DNA of 64,000 bases, taken from assembly GCF_003026495.1 (NCBI RefSeq), contig NZ_PYMA01000009.1, positions 140,163 through 204,162 on the forward strand, written 5' to 3'. The notes beneath the pieces are model-generated. The model searched no databases and was not told the DNA's origin. It saw only the letters and a program-made list of their open reading frames with translations. Below are positions 9,590 to 19,500 of this stretch, piece after piece. The first letter of the stretch is position 1. Every line of letters starts with the position of its first letter. Made by a program: the position numbers and the translations under genes. This DNA is from Photobacterium sanctipauli (lineage in GTDB: Bacteria > Pseudomonadota > Gammaproteobacteria > Enterobacterales > Vibrionaceae).

Positions 9590-10141
9590 ATGGTAGATCT
9601 GCAACGATTAGACAGCCTCGTCTCACAACTTGCCATCGAAGCGGCTAACACCGATCGCCAACGGGGTGAAGCCCAGCGCCCGCTGTTTGACGAACAGCTC
9701 TTCGTCTGCCGCAGCAAATTACTGACGCCATGTGTGAATGAGATCCGCCACGAAATTAGCTCGCTACGCAGCGAGCAACAAGCGGGTAAGCTACTCCCCA
9801 CGCGTACCCAGCATATCTGCGAGAAGATTGTGGCCCAAATACAAGCGGTGCAGCGCGAGCTGGCGACCCAACAGATCCGCAAAAACGAACCCAAGCGCGG
9901 TCGCGGATGGCGAAAGCCTATTCACGAGCTCTACCAAGATCTGGCCCAGCACCAAGACTGGGAACGCCGTTTGTCTTCAATGCGCCGCGACAAAGAGCTT
10001 ATGCTAAGTCGCTGTACCACGCTGGCTGAACAACAAAAGCTGCAAAAAGAGGTACTGGCACTCGAAGGTCGGTTAACCCGTTGCCAAGCTGCCCTAGCAA
10101 AAATTGAAAAAGACATCAGCTTGCGGGAGCGAAAAAACTAA
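9590..10141 (+). CDS. priC: Primosomal replication protein PriC
   Basis: A 183-residue PriC homologue, which helps reload DnaB at stalled forks through a PriA-independent restart path. It is helical and rich in Arg and Gln, with the conserved GRGWRKPIHELYQDLAQHQDWERRL segment near residues 105-130. It starts 24 nt after dinG, so two fork-rescue proteins are probably co-transcribed. Its TAA stop overlaps the ATG of the next gene by one base. In E. coli priC adjoins rsmS (ybaM). Here a deacetylase gene has been inserted between them. Confidence 0.92.
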   Translation: MVDLQRLDSLVSQLAIEAANTDRQRGEAQRPLFDEQLFVCRSKLLTPCVNEIRHEISSLRSEQQAGKLLPTRTQHICEKIVAQIQAVQRELATQQIRKNEPKRGRGWRKPIHELYQDLAQHQDWERRLSSMRRDKELMLSRCTTLAEQQKLQKEVLALEGRLTRCQAALAKIEKDISLRERKN

Positions 10142-11088
10142 TGACGTTGCCATTGGTCTACCACCCTATTTATTCACAGCTTGAGCTTCCGCCTGAACAC
10201 CGTTACCCCATCAGTAAGTATCGGCGTTTATTTGACTACCTCACCGATTCGCTCACCTTAAATGAGCGTCATGACATCAAGTTGTATCAGCCTGAGCCTA
10301 TTTCAGTGAACGAAGTAAAGGCGTTACATCACCCTGACTATATTGATGCCTTATTTGGAAATACCTTGCCGGCAGCTAAAATGCGCCGCATTGGCTTTCC
10401 TTGGAGCCAGCAGCTGATCGAACGAACGCTAATGTCATCTGGTGGAACCAAGCTTACTGTCGATTTGGCCCGCCAACATGGCATCGGTATTCACCTAAGC
10501 GGTGGTTATCATCATGCCCACAGAGACTTTGGCAGCGGATTTTGTCTTATCAACGATCTTGCCTTGGCCGCCAAACACGCCCTTACCCTTGATGGCATCG
10601 ACACAGTGTTGATTATTGACTGTGATGTGCACCATGGCGACGGGACTGCCACCCTACTCGCTGATGAGCCCGATATCATCACTTTTTCTGTTCATTGCGA
10701 TAAAAACTTTCCGGCCAGAAAGCCCGATTCTGATGTTGATCTTGCACTACCGAAATCAACAACGACAAATGAATATTTGTCGGCCTTCTCGGGAGTGTTG
10801 AATCTCACCTTGGCGCAATACCAACCCGATCTCGTGATATACGATGCCGGTGTCGATATCCACCAGCAGGACGAACTGGGATACTTTGATGTGTGCACCC
10901 AGGGTATATACCAACGAGATTCGCTGGTACTAAGCCAATGTAAAGAAGCCGGGATCCCTATCGCGGCGGTTGTTGGTGGCGGCTACCGCCACGACCACCA
11001 ATTATTGGTTGAATTGCATGCCCAGCTGATTCATTCCGCTATGACCGTATTCCTCGGCGAGTCGCAGCCGAAGACCAATCAGTGCTAG
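10141..11088 (+). CDS. Histone-deacetylase-superfamily Zn-dependent deacetylase
   Basis: A 315-residue member of the HDAC/AcuC/acetylpolyamine amidohydrolase superfamily. The catalytic set is visible: the His pair in GGYHHAH (about 124-127), zinc ligands in DCDVHHGDGT (about 160-169) and YDAGVD (about 234-239), and a GGGY loop near the C-terminus. Bacterial members deacetylate small molecules or lysine side chains, and the substrate here cannot be told. It shares the priC operon by a one-base overlap and is followed by rsmS after 34 nt. Confidence 0.88.
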   Translation: MTLPLVYHPIYSQLELPPEHRYPISKYRRLFDYLTDSLTLNERHDIKLYQPEPISVNEVKALHHPDYIDALFGNTLPAAKMRRIGFPWSQQLIERTLMSSGGTKLTVDLARQHGIGIHLSGGYHHAHRDFGSGFCLINDLALAAKHALTLDGIDTVLIIDCDVHHGDGTATLLADEPDIITFSVHCDKNFPARKPDSDVDLALPKSTTTNEYLSAFSGVLNLTLAQYQPDLVIYDAGVDIHQQDELGYFDVCTQGIYQRDSLVLSQCKEAGIPIAAVVGGGYRHDHQLLVELHAQLIHSAMTVFLGESQPKTNQC

Positions 11089-11122
11089 ACTGTCTGCAAC
11101 TTTTACTCATCAGATACGAGCC

Positions 11123-11293
11123 ATGACCGAACAAGAAAAATCACCACTGGATGACGCCCCAGCCGACGTCAAACTTGCTGTCGATCTCATCTACCTGCTT
11201 GAAACAAACGAGATTGAGCCAGAAGTTGCGCTTTCAGCGTTAAAAATGGTGACCAAAGATTTAGAAGGTAAAATTGCAGCCAAAAGCAACTGA
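11123..11293 (+). CDS. rsmS: RsmS/YbaM small regulatory protein (DUF2496)
   Basis: A 56-residue acidic protein beginning MTEQEKSPLDDAPADVKLAV and ending DLEGKIAAKSN. It matches the DUF2496 family (E. coli YbaM), named RsmS in Pectobacterium for its effect on exoenzyme and Rsm regulation. The core LAVDLIYLLETNEIEPEVAL is the recognisable part. It is too short for most ORF filters, but it sits at the end of the dinG-priC-deacetylase run and is followed by a terminator. The neighbouring priC is the same partner as in E. coli. Confidence 0.88.
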   Translation: MTEQEKSPLDDAPADVKLAVDLIYLLETNEIEPEVALSALKMVTKDLEGKIAAKSN

Positions 11294-11341
11294 CTTCCAA
11301 TCGAATTTTATCGCTTCCTAATCCAACTTCATCGCTTCTAT

Positions 11342-11382
11342 AAAGGGCTTTAGATCTCAATCTAAAGCCCTTCTTGTTTGAA
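11342..11382 (+). terminator. Intrinsic terminator of the dinG-rsmS operon
   Basis: A perfect 12-bp stem AAGGGCTTTAGA/TCTAAAGCCCTT followed by a T-rich tail. It lies about 50 nt after the rsmS stop and ends the dinG-priC-deacetylase-rsmS unit. Confidence 0.85.
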
Positions 11383-11583
11383 TCCGTCAATATAATGACA
11401 CTGGTTTATTATTCCCAATCCAACTAAACTGATCACATTAATTCACGCCAGTTATTTAACTTATTAAATACAACAATTAGAATCAGCGTGAATATAAAAA
11501 TTTAAATCAACTTGAATATAAGAATTACCTTAATAAAAACATTTATTTCTCATATATTTTATTGTGATATCACGGAGTAACAC

Positions 11584-12819
11584 ATGAAGAAGGAATTAAA
11601 AATAACTGCGCTAGCGGCGGCAATTATTTTATCCGGTTGTGCATCAGATTCTGACTCAACAGCAAGCTTACCACTTGAAACCAATCACTCAGAGACAGCA
11701 ATTCAAACTGACAACTTGGTTCAAAGCATTGAAAGTGCAGAGCAATCTATCGCAGGAGCCAAAGATATTGAATTATCTTGGTTTGCAACGAGCGCAATGC
11801 GTGATGCCCAGGAAGCATTAAAAGAAGCAAAAGAATATTACTCAGTTTTTGAACTTGATCCTGCTAAGGCAAATAGCAGCAGTGGTTTCTTCAGCTCAAA
11901 AACCAATATTCAAGCAGCAGAAGATGCTGTAAATCAATTCAACCTTCACTTTGCCAAAGCAAATAAAATCCGCCAGCAATCATTATCTGTCCTTGATGAA
12001 GCTTTCTCTTATCGCCATCAATTAACAGAAATTGAAGCTGCCAAGCACTACCCGAATACCGCCAAGCAATTAGAAAGTGAGCTTAAGCGCCTTGTTAACT
12101 ATGTGGCCGATGACAAGCCAGAGCGAGCCACCAAGGCACAGCCTGCCTTAGTGACCAAACAACGCGCGTTGGAAGTCAAAACCGTCACCAAGATCTATCT
12201 GTCTCCGGCACAAAAAGAACTGGCACGCTTGAAGAAAGCCAACGTCGCCTTGCATGCACCTGAGACCTTGGCCTCGGCTTCAGCCACCCTCACCGCCGCT
12301 GAAGCCTTTATTGCCTCAGAACCTCGTGCAACCGCAAAAATCAAAGACAAAGCTGACGAAGCCATGTTTTCACTCAAGCACGCGGGTAACATTAGTGACG
12401 TGGTGAAAAAGCTAAAAGCGATGCCAGAGAAGGACTACGAGCGCCACGTCCTCAGCTTCGAACGAATGCTGCTCAATATCTCGTTGGCATTAGGAGCGCA
12501 AGACATGCGCGATCAGCCTATCGGCACCCACGGTAAAAACCTCGTCGCCTACATCAAGCAACAACGCCAAGATGTCGGTAACGAGCAGCAACTTATTGCC
12601 GAGCTAAATCAAGAAATTGATGCTTTAAGCCGTGAAGCCGAAAAAGTTGCCAGCTTGGAGAGCCAAATTAGCCAGCTCAATGCTGAAAAACTTGCCCAGC
12701 AGCAAACTGAGGTTATTCCCGCGGTTCCTGTAAAGGCGGCGGAAGAGAAAGTCGCCACTGAGCAGCCAACCCCAGAAACTCAGGCTCAAACTGCAGACAC
12801 CGACGCAGTTGAAAGCTAA
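11584..12819 (+). CDS. Coiled-coil lipoprotein of unknown function
   Basis: A 411-residue protein with a lipoprotein signal (MKKELKITALAAAIILSGC, lipidated Cys near residue 19) and a long, Ala/Glu/Lys-rich helical body. The C-terminal third (LIAELNQEIDALSREAEKVA onward) is strongly coiled-coil and ends in a Pro/Gln/Thr-rich tail. I do not recognise a named family. It probably spans from a lipid anchor into the periplasm. A 290-nt AT-rich gap precedes it, and it is separated from the copper locus by its own terminator. Confidence 0.8.
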   Translation: MKKELKITALAAAIILSGCASDSDSTASLPLETNHSETAIQTDNLVQSIESAEQSIAGAKDIELSWFATSAMRDAQEALKEAKEYYSVFELDPAKANSSSGFFSSKTNIQAAEDAVNQFNLHFAKANKIRQQSLSVLDEAFSYRHQLTEIEAAKHYPNTAKQLESELKRLVNYVADDKPERATKAQPALVTKQRALEVKTVTKIYLSPAQKELARLKKANVALHAPETLASASATLTAAEAFIASEPRATAKIKDKADEAMFSLKHAGNISDVVKKLKAMPEKDYERHVLSFERMLLNISLALGAQDMRDQPIGTHGKNLVAYIKQQRQDVGNEQQLIAELNQEIDALSREAEKVASLESQISQLNAEKLAQQQTEVIPAVPVKAAEEKVATEQPTPETQAQTADTDAVES

Positions 12820-12829
12820 CAGCTAAACT

Positions 12830-12862
12830 GAAAAAAGGTGCAGTCATTGCACCTTTTTTCAT
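12830..12862 (+). terminator. Terminator after the lipoprotein gene
   Basis: Stem AAAGGTGCA/TGCACCTTT with a T6 tail, ending the lipoprotein transcript 30 nt before the copper-locus promoter. Confidence 0.85.
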
Positions 12863-12891
12863 CTATGCGACATCAATTTACTAGTATTTTC

Positions 12892-12922
12892 TTGACCTTC
12901 CTCTAGGGGTAAGGTCTACAAT
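12892..12922 (+). promoter_or_regulatory. CueR-type copper-responsive promoter
   Basis: The -35 box TTGACC (12892-12897) and -10 box TACAAT (12917-12922) are separated by a 19-bp spacer, the overlong spacing typical of MerR-family promoters. Within it lies the dyad ACCTT...AAGGT (12895-12915), close to the CueR operator of E. coli copA/cueO. No cueR gene is in the window, so the regulator would act in trans. The copper genes downstream fit this reading. Confidence 0.85.
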
Positions 12923-12967
12923 CCACCTGTTTGTTGTCTTTTCTTGGTAGAGAATTGGTAGAGATAG

Positions 12968-13477
12968 ATGTCACCATTGTCATCACAAGGTGTTGTTAGG
13001 CTTATTCTGGTATTGCTGATCAGCTTGATCACTAAACCAGCTTTTGCTGTGCCTGCTCACCAATCTATCATGCAAGCCATGGCCACCGAGCAAATGGCTA
13101 ACAGCCACTCTACGCCACAACACGCTTCCAAAAACCCTGCTACCGACCATACCAAGCATATGGCTGCGATGGGCCATATCACCATGACCAGCGAAATGGC
13201 TCAATGCCATATGATCCCTGATTCTGGGATGAGTCATTGTGACGGCTGCATGCCCGGTAGTAGCATGGGGCTGGGGCAAGGACAGTGTAGTGCAATGGAA
13301 AACATGACTGATTGCAGCAACTGCAACCAGTGTAATGGCCAACTTAGCCAATATAGTGATCTGCCAACCTTATTACCCAATATCACCAGTTCGGTAAGTG
13401 ATACGCTTGCCGTGGCACATCACCCAGCCTCACCAGTATCACGCCAAGAAAGCGTACTGCGTCCCCCTATCGGCTAA
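12968..13477 (+). CDS. Secreted Met/His/Cys-rich protein, putative copper-binding
   Basis: A 169-residue protein with a signal peptide ending near AFA (residue 27). The mature part is rich in Met and His up to about residue 95. Seven cysteines lie between residues 80 and 122 (C80, C91, C94, C107, C116, C119, C122), including three CxxC spacings. No catalytic domain is visible. As the first gene after the CueR-type promoter, it is likely a periplasmic copper-binding or sensing protein, but I cannot name a family. It could be a scavenger like CusF or a copper-storage protein. Confidence 0.75.
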   Translation: MSPLSSQGVVRLILVLLISLITKPAFAVPAHQSIMQAMATEQMANSHSTPQHASKNPATDHTKHMAAMGHITMTSEMAQCHMIPDSGMSHCDGCMPGSSMGLGQGQCSAMENMTDCSNCNQCNGQLSQYSDLPTLLPNITSSVSDTLAVAHHPASPVSRQESVLRPPIG

Positions 13478-13550
13478 CTTCGAATCCACAAAACGGTTTC
13501 AAGCTTCGTCTTGTCGCCGCATTTTTTGATTTCGAATTAGCGGATATACA

Positions 13551-14849
13551 ATGAAAATACATCCCCTTTACCGTGCCTTAGGCATGGCAATGGCTATTGG
13601 CTTAACCATGCCAACAGCAATGGCTGACAGCACACCGACGGCCAAGCAAACGTCGCAAAGTCTCGCCCAACTGATTCAATGGGCCATCGACAACGATCGG
13701 GGTTTGCAGCGTATTGAGTACCAAGCCAATGCGCAAACCGACCTTGGTATAGCTAACAGCCAACTAATGGATCCAACATTGAAAATGGGCGTGGGCGGCT
13801 TGCCTACCGACAGTTTTTCATTTGATGATGATCCAATGACCAATATTTCCGTTGGCCTAATGCAGCAATTTGGCCGTGGCAATACCCTCGCCCTCCAACA
13901 AAAGCAGAGTAACCAGCAGGCTGACAGCATCCGCCAATCCTCTGGTGTCCGCGAGCTGGATATCACCAAAGCCATCACCACCGCTTGGATTGAATTGGCT
14001 TACCTCAATCAAGCAAGTTTGCTGATGCAAGAGAACCAGGCCCTCTTCAAGGAGCTTGCCAACTACCTCGGCACCAACTACGGTTTGGGCAATAACCAGT
14101 CTCAGGATCTGATCCAGTCTGAGCTTCAAATCAGCAAAATTGATGAGCAGCTACAAGCCAACCAGCAAATGCAGTTAAAGCTCAAAGCGCAGCTGACAGA
14201 ATGGCTAGGTGACAAGGCACGATTGATCCAGGCCCATTCGTACCCTCAGTGGCAAACCCTAGCGCAATTCCTCAATACCCATCCCCAAGACTATTATCCG
14301 GCATTGGCATCCCACCCGGCGATCAAAGTCACCAACGCCATGATTGCCAGCTCTGAAACCGGGGTCGAGATAGCCAATGAGGCCTACCAGCCCCAATTCG
14401 GTGTTGAAGTCATGTATGCCTATCGCCAAGCCAATGGTATGGATGGCTCGCCTGCGTCTGACTTGGTCAGCACTTTCGTGACCATGGATATTCCCCTGTT
14501 TACCGAAAAGCGTCAGGACAAAAAAGTCTCTGCGGCCCAATACCAAGTCGGTGCCGCCCGCACCCAGCGCGATCTGGTTCTCCAGCAAATGAACAGCCAA
14601 GTCAATGCTAGCGTGGTTGACCGCGACAATACCCAGCAGCGCCTTTCTCGCTACCAACAGGTATTGCTCAAACATGCTCAAGAGAAGGCTAACGCCGTTG
14701 AACGTGGCTACCAGAACAACACCAACCAACTGGATGAATACATCAAGGCAGCCAGCGATGTGCTGACTATCAAGCTCGAACAGGCTCGACTAGAAGCCGA
14801 TGTCCAACAAGCGAATAACACGCTGTCCTACCTGCTGAACAAATATTAG
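13551..14849 (+). CDS. TolC-family outer-membrane channel of the copper efflux pump (CusC-like)
   Basis: A 432-residue outer-membrane efflux protein. It has a cleavable signal peptide (ending PTAMA) without a lipobox, unlike lipidated E. coli CusC. The two long helical repeats typical of TolC follow, with the ending LEADVQQANNTLSYLLNKY. It lies 8 nt before cusB and 73 nt after the Met/His-rich gene. It should form the outer channel for the CusBA-like pump and carry Cu(I) from the periplasm to the outside. The family is certain. The copper assignment rests on its neighbours. Confidence 0.9.
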   Translation: MKIHPLYRALGMAMAIGLTMPTAMADSTPTAKQTSQSLAQLIQWAIDNDRGLQRIEYQANAQTDLGIANSQLMDPTLKMGVGGLPTDSFSFDDDPMTNISVGLMQQFGRGNTLALQQKQSNQQADSIRQSSGVRELDITKAITTAWIELAYLNQASLLMQENQALFKELANYLGTNYGLGNNQSQDLIQSELQISKIDEQLQANQQMQLKLKAQLTEWLGDKARLIQAHSYPQWQTLAQFLNTHPQDYYPALASHPAIKVTNAMIASSETGVEIANEAYQPQFGVEVMYAYRQANGMDGSPASDLVSTFVTMDIPLFTEKRQDKKVSAAQYQVGAARTQRDLVLQQMNSQVNASVVDRDNTQQRLSRYQQVLLKHAQEKANAVERGYQNNTNQLDEYIKAASDVLTIKLEQARLEADVQQANNTLSYLLNKY

Positions 14850-14857
14850 GGGAAACA

Positions 14858-16540
14858 ATGAAACAAACATTTACCGTTGCCGTGATTGCACTCACTGTTG
14901 GCGCGGCACTTGGCTATTTTGCCAACCAAGCAACTAACATAAACACCACCTCAACTGCAGCCAGTACTGCTAGCGATGAACCGCTGTACTGGGTGGCACC
15001 AATGGATCCAAACTATAAGCGTGACAAGCCGGGCAAGTCGCCAATGGGGATGGATCTGATCCCGGTTTATGAAAGCGACCTCAAAGCAGGCGGTAACGAC
15101 GATCCAGCAGGGACAGTCACTATCAGCCCCACGGTCGAAAACAACTTGGGGGTTAAAACCACACTCGTTAGCAAGCACAGCCTAGAGCCCAACATTGATA
15201 CCGTTGGCTATGTGGCTTTCGATGAAAGCCAGCTTTGGCAGATAAACAGTCGCGTTAGCGGCTGGATCCAAAGCCTGAACGTGAATGCCATTGGTGAGAA
15301 AGTGGAAAAAGGTGAAGTGCTGTTTGAGCTTTACTCCCCTGAGTTGGTCCGCGCCCAAGAAGAGCTGCTTAACGCCAAGCGAATTGGCAAAGCTGTATTA
15401 GTGCTGGGGGCAAAAGACCGACTCCGCTCGCTGGGGGTCGATAATCAGCAGATCAACACCTTGCTCCGACGCGGCAAGGCGGCACAGAACATTGCCATCA
15501 AGGCGCCTGCTGATGGGGTCATTGCCACGCTTAATGTCAGAAACGGTGCTTACCTGTCTCCGCAACAAACCGTTATCAGCGGTGGTTCGCTCGATAACAT
15601 CTGGGTCGATGCTGAGGTATTCGAACGTCAAGCGCATTGGATCAAAGCCGGCACCGAAGCACAGATGCGCATAGATGCCCTGCCAGGCCAGCAATGGCAA
15701 GGTGAGGTTGATTATATCTACCCGATCCTGGATCCAAAAACCCGCACCATGCGAGTAAGGCTCAAGTTCAGCAACCCTAACGGCGAGCTAAAGCCAAATA
15801 TGTTTGCCAACCTCACCCTTACCCCGCGTACGGATGAGCAAGCGCTGGTTGTACCGGAACAAGCCATCATCCGCTCGGCCAACATGAGCCGTGCCGTGCT
15901 TGCCCTTGGTGAGGGTAAATACCGTTCTGTCGCAATTGAAACCGGTCGAAGCGCTGGCGGAATGGTTGAAGTGGTCAAAGGGCTTTCCGCCAATGAGAAA
16001 GTGGTTACATCTGCCCATTTCCTTATCGATTCGGAATCCAGCCTTTCTGCCGACTTTAGCCGCATGGAGCCCAAAGCACAGCCGACAAACATTGTGCAGG
16101 TGACGGGTGTGGTTCGCCAAGTTATGGCCAGCCATAACATGCTAACCATCGAACATGCCCCTGTACCAGAGTGGGACTGGCCAACCATGACCATGGACTT
16201 CACTGTCACGGATGAAAGCAACCTTAGCGAGCTCGCCATCGGCCAATCCATTAGCTTCAACCTTGAAAAATCAGGCAATGGCCAATTTGGGGGATCAAAA
16301 ATCGCAGTCATGGATGCTGTCCCGGCAGCTAATCACGCAACAATGAATCACGGAGAAATGGATCATAGTTCAATGAATCACAGCACCATGGACCACGGCG
16401 AGATGGACCATAGCTCAATGGATCACAGCACCATGGACCACGGCGAGATGGACCATAGTTCAATGGATCACAGCACCATGGACCACAGTAATATGGACCA
16501 CGGCAAGATGGGCCATACGAACCAAGGCGGTGCCCAATGA
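14858..16540 (+). CDS. cusB: CusB-like periplasmic adaptor with fused CusF domain and Met/His repeat tail
   Basis: A 560-residue membrane-fusion protein. After a signal/anchor (about 1-25) comes a degenerate heavy-metal-binding domain (YWVAPMDPNYKRDKPGK, PMGMDLIPVY), then the lipoyl, beta-barrel and hairpin adaptor core (about 90-400). A CusF-like domain (about 408-480) follows, with its Cu(I) residues intact: H433, W441, M444 and M446. Residues 496-555 are 12 five-residue Met-x-His repeats. It overlaps cusA by 4 nt (ATGA). E. coli has CusF as a separate protein, so here the chaperone and the adaptor are one chain. Confidence 0.94.
   Translation: MKQTFTVAVIALTVGAALGYFANQATNINTTSTAASTASDEPLYWVAPMDPNYKRDKPGKSPMGMDLIPVYESDLKAGGNDDPAGTVTISPTVENNLGVKTTLVSKHSLEPNIDTVGYVAFDESQLWQINSRVSGWIQSLNVNAIGEKVEKGEVLFELYSPELVRAQEELLNAKRIGKAVLVLGAKDRLRSLGVDNQQINTLLRRGKAAQNIAIKAPADGVIATLNVRNGAYLSPQQTVISGGSLDNIWVDAEVFERQAHWIKAGTEAQMRIDALPGQQWQGEVDYIYPILDPKTRTMRVRLKFSNPNGELKPNMFANLTLTPRTDEQALVVPEQAIIRSANMSRAVLALGEGKYRSVAIETGRSAGGMVEVVKGLSANEKVVTSAHFLIDSESSLSADFSRMEPKAQPTNIVQVTGVVRQVMASHNMLTIEHAPVPEWDWPTMTMDFTVTDESNLSELAIGQSISFNLEKSGNGQFGGSKIAVMDAVPAANHATMNHGEMDHSSMNHSTMDHGEMDHSSMDHSTMDHGEMDHSSMDHSTMDHSNMDHGKMGHTNQGGAQ
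16343..16522 (+). repeat. cusB: 15-bp coding tandem repeat (Met-x-His units)
   Basis: Twelve tandem 15-nt units encode pentapeptides of the form M-(N/D/G)-H-x-x. They are grouped into a 45-nt higher-order pattern (GE, SS, ST) repeated about three times. The later copies are nearly identical at DNA level, which points to recent expansion by slippage or unequal crossing-over while the reading frame is kept. Confidence 0.9.
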
Positions 16541-19500
16541 TTGGTTCGATTATCCGGTGGTCGATACACAACCGCTTTTTAGTCTTAATTGCGACTGTTT
16601 TCTTAGTTGCGGCAGGTATCTATAGCGTCAAAAAAACCCCAATTGATGCCATTCCTGATCTTTCCGATGTTCAGGTCATTATCAAAACCAGTTATCCGGG
16701 GCAGGCCCCGCAGGTGGTTGAGGACCAAGTCACCTACCCGCTGACCACCGCCATGCTGGCAGTCCCTGGTGCGGAAACCGTTCGCGGCTATTCGTTTTTT
16801 GGTGACTCCTATGTCTATATCATCTTCAACGATGACACCGATATGTACTGGGCACGCTCCCGGGTACTGGAGTACCTTAGCCAAGTTGCCCCAAACTTGC
16901 CGTCCAATGCCAAGCCAACACTCGGGCCGGATGCAACGGGCGTGGGCTGGATCTACAGCTATGTACTGGTTGATAAAACCGGCCAGCATGACCTAAGCGA
17001 ACTGCGCAGCCTGCAAGATTGGTTCTTGAAGTATGAACTGCAAACGGTAGACGGCGTATCGGAAATCGCCACGGTTGGCGGTATGGTCAAGCAGTACCAG
17101 GTTCAAATCGACCCAGCCAAGTTGCGTGCCTACGGCCTAACACTGCAACAAGTGAATATGGCGATACAGGCTGGCAACCAAGAAGCTGGGGCATCGGTGG
17201 TGGAAATGGCCGAAGCCGAATACATGGTGAAGGCAACCGGGTATGTCTCTGATATTGACGATCTCAAGCAACTGCCGCTCACCGTAACAGATAAAGGCAC
17301 CCCGCTATTATTAGGCGATGTCGCCGATATTCAACTCGGTCCACAAATGCGCCGTGGTATTTCTGAACTGAACGGTGAAGGCGAAGCGGTCGGCGGGATC
17401 GTGGTCATGCGCTTTGGCGAAAACGCCCAGCAGGTGATCAATAAGGTCAAAAGCAAGCTCGCTGAACTTGAACGCAGTTTGCCCGAAGGCGTGGAGATCG
17501 TCACCACCTATGACCGCTCGGGCCTGATAGACAGCGCGGTAAAGAATCTCTACGAAAAGCTGATTGAAGAGTTTATCGTGGTCGCCGTTGTCTGCGCCTT
17601 GTTCTTGTTCCATTTCCGCTCGTCGCTGGTTGTGATCATCAGCTTACCTATCGGGATTTTGTCGGCATTTATCGTGATGCACTGGCAAGGGATCAATGCC
17701 AACATCATGTCGTTGGGCGGCATTGCCATTGCCATCGGCGCGATGGTCGATGGCGCGATCGTCATGATCGAGAACGTGCACAAGCATATCGAGCGCACCC
17801 CGCTCACCGACAAAAACCGCTGGCAAGTGATTAGCAAAGCGGCAGAAGAAGTGGGGACGCCTTTGTTCTTCTCGCTGATCATCATCACTTTGAGCTTCGT
17901 GCCCGTGTTTGCCCTTGAGGGCCAAGAGGGCAAGATGTTCTCGCCACTGGCCTTCACCAAGACATACGCAATGGCGGCCGCCGCAGGCTTGGCTATTACC
18001 CTCGTACCCGTACTGATGGGCTACCTGATCCGCGGCAATGTACTGCCTGAGCACAAAAACCCAGTAAACCGCGTGGTAACTGGCTTATACCGCCCTTTGC
18101 TTAAGGCAAGCCTGCACTACCCGAAAACCATCATTGTGGTTGCCATTGCCTTGATGGCATCGTCTTTCTACCCGCTTCAGAAAATGGGCAGTGAATTTAT
18201 CCCGCCGTTGGATGAGGGGGATTTAATGTATATGCCTACCACCTACCCGGGGATCTCAATCGGCAAGGCACGCGAGTTGTTGCAGCAGACCGATAAGCTG
18301 ATCAAAACCGTCCCGGAAGTCAAAACCGTATGGGGTAAAATCGGCCGGGCTGAAACAGCCACCGATCCGGCACCGCTGACCATGATTGAAACCATCATCC
18401 AGCTCAAGCCCAAAAGCGAGTGGCGTGAAGGTGTTACCACAGAAAGCCTGCGCCAGGAACTGGATGCCCTCATTCAATTCCCGGGTCTGACCAACGCATG
18501 GGTGATGCCAATCAAAACCCGTATCGATATGCTGGCAACCGGGATCAAAACCCCGGTGGGGATCAAAATCGCCGGCCCATCGCTACCGGAAATAGAGAAA
18601 ATTGGCGCCCAGCTCGAATCCGTTTTGAAAGGGGTCGAAGGCACCGCCTCGGTTTATGCCGAACGGGTGGCCGGTGGCCGTTACATCACCATGGACATCA
18701 AGCGCCAGCAGGCGGCACGCTATGGCTTGAGCATCCAAGCAATCCAGCAGGTGATCAGCACCGCTATTGGTGGAATGAACGTGAGCGAATCTGTCGAAGG
18801 GCTTGAACGCTACCCGATCAACGTACGCTACCCACAGAACTACCGCGACTCTTTGGTCAAGCTGCAAAACCTGCCGTTAATCACACCAAACGGTGCCAGC
18901 ATTGCCCTGGCCGATGTGGCCGATATTCGCTTTGAGGATGGTCCTCCCATGATCAAAACCGAAAATGCCCGTCCGAATGGCTGGGTATTTATCGATATTG
19001 ATAATCGCGATCTTGGTTCCTACGTCAAAGAGGCCCAGCAAGTAGTTGCCGACCAGTTGGCGTTACCGGCAGGCTACTCGATAACTTGGTCTGGCCAATA
19101 TGAATACATGGAACGTGCCAAGGCACGGCTCAATGTCGTTGTGCCAGCCACTCTGGCCATCATCATGATGCTGCTGTATATGAGCTTCCGCCGGGTTGGC
19201 GAAGTACTGGTGATCATGAGTACCTTGCCACTCGCCATGGTCGGTGGCATCTGGCTGATGGAAGTACTCGGTTACAACTTCTCGATTGCGGTTGGCGTTG
19301 GCTTTATTGCCCTTGCCGGTGTTGCCGTCGAAATCGGGGTGATCATGCTGGTCTACCTCAACCAAGCATGGCGTTTCAAGCACCAAGAAAGCCAGCACCT
19401 CAAGCAGCCACTCACCAAGGCCCACCTCGATAGCGCCATTGAAGAAGGTGCAGGGTTGCGTGTTCGCCCAATCATGATGACCGTCGCAACCGTCATCATC

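Noticed and set aside
16343..16522. Regular repeats that might be a CRISPR array
   Set aside because: Units are 15 nt without spacers, in frame, and encode Met-x-His pentapeptides inside cusB.
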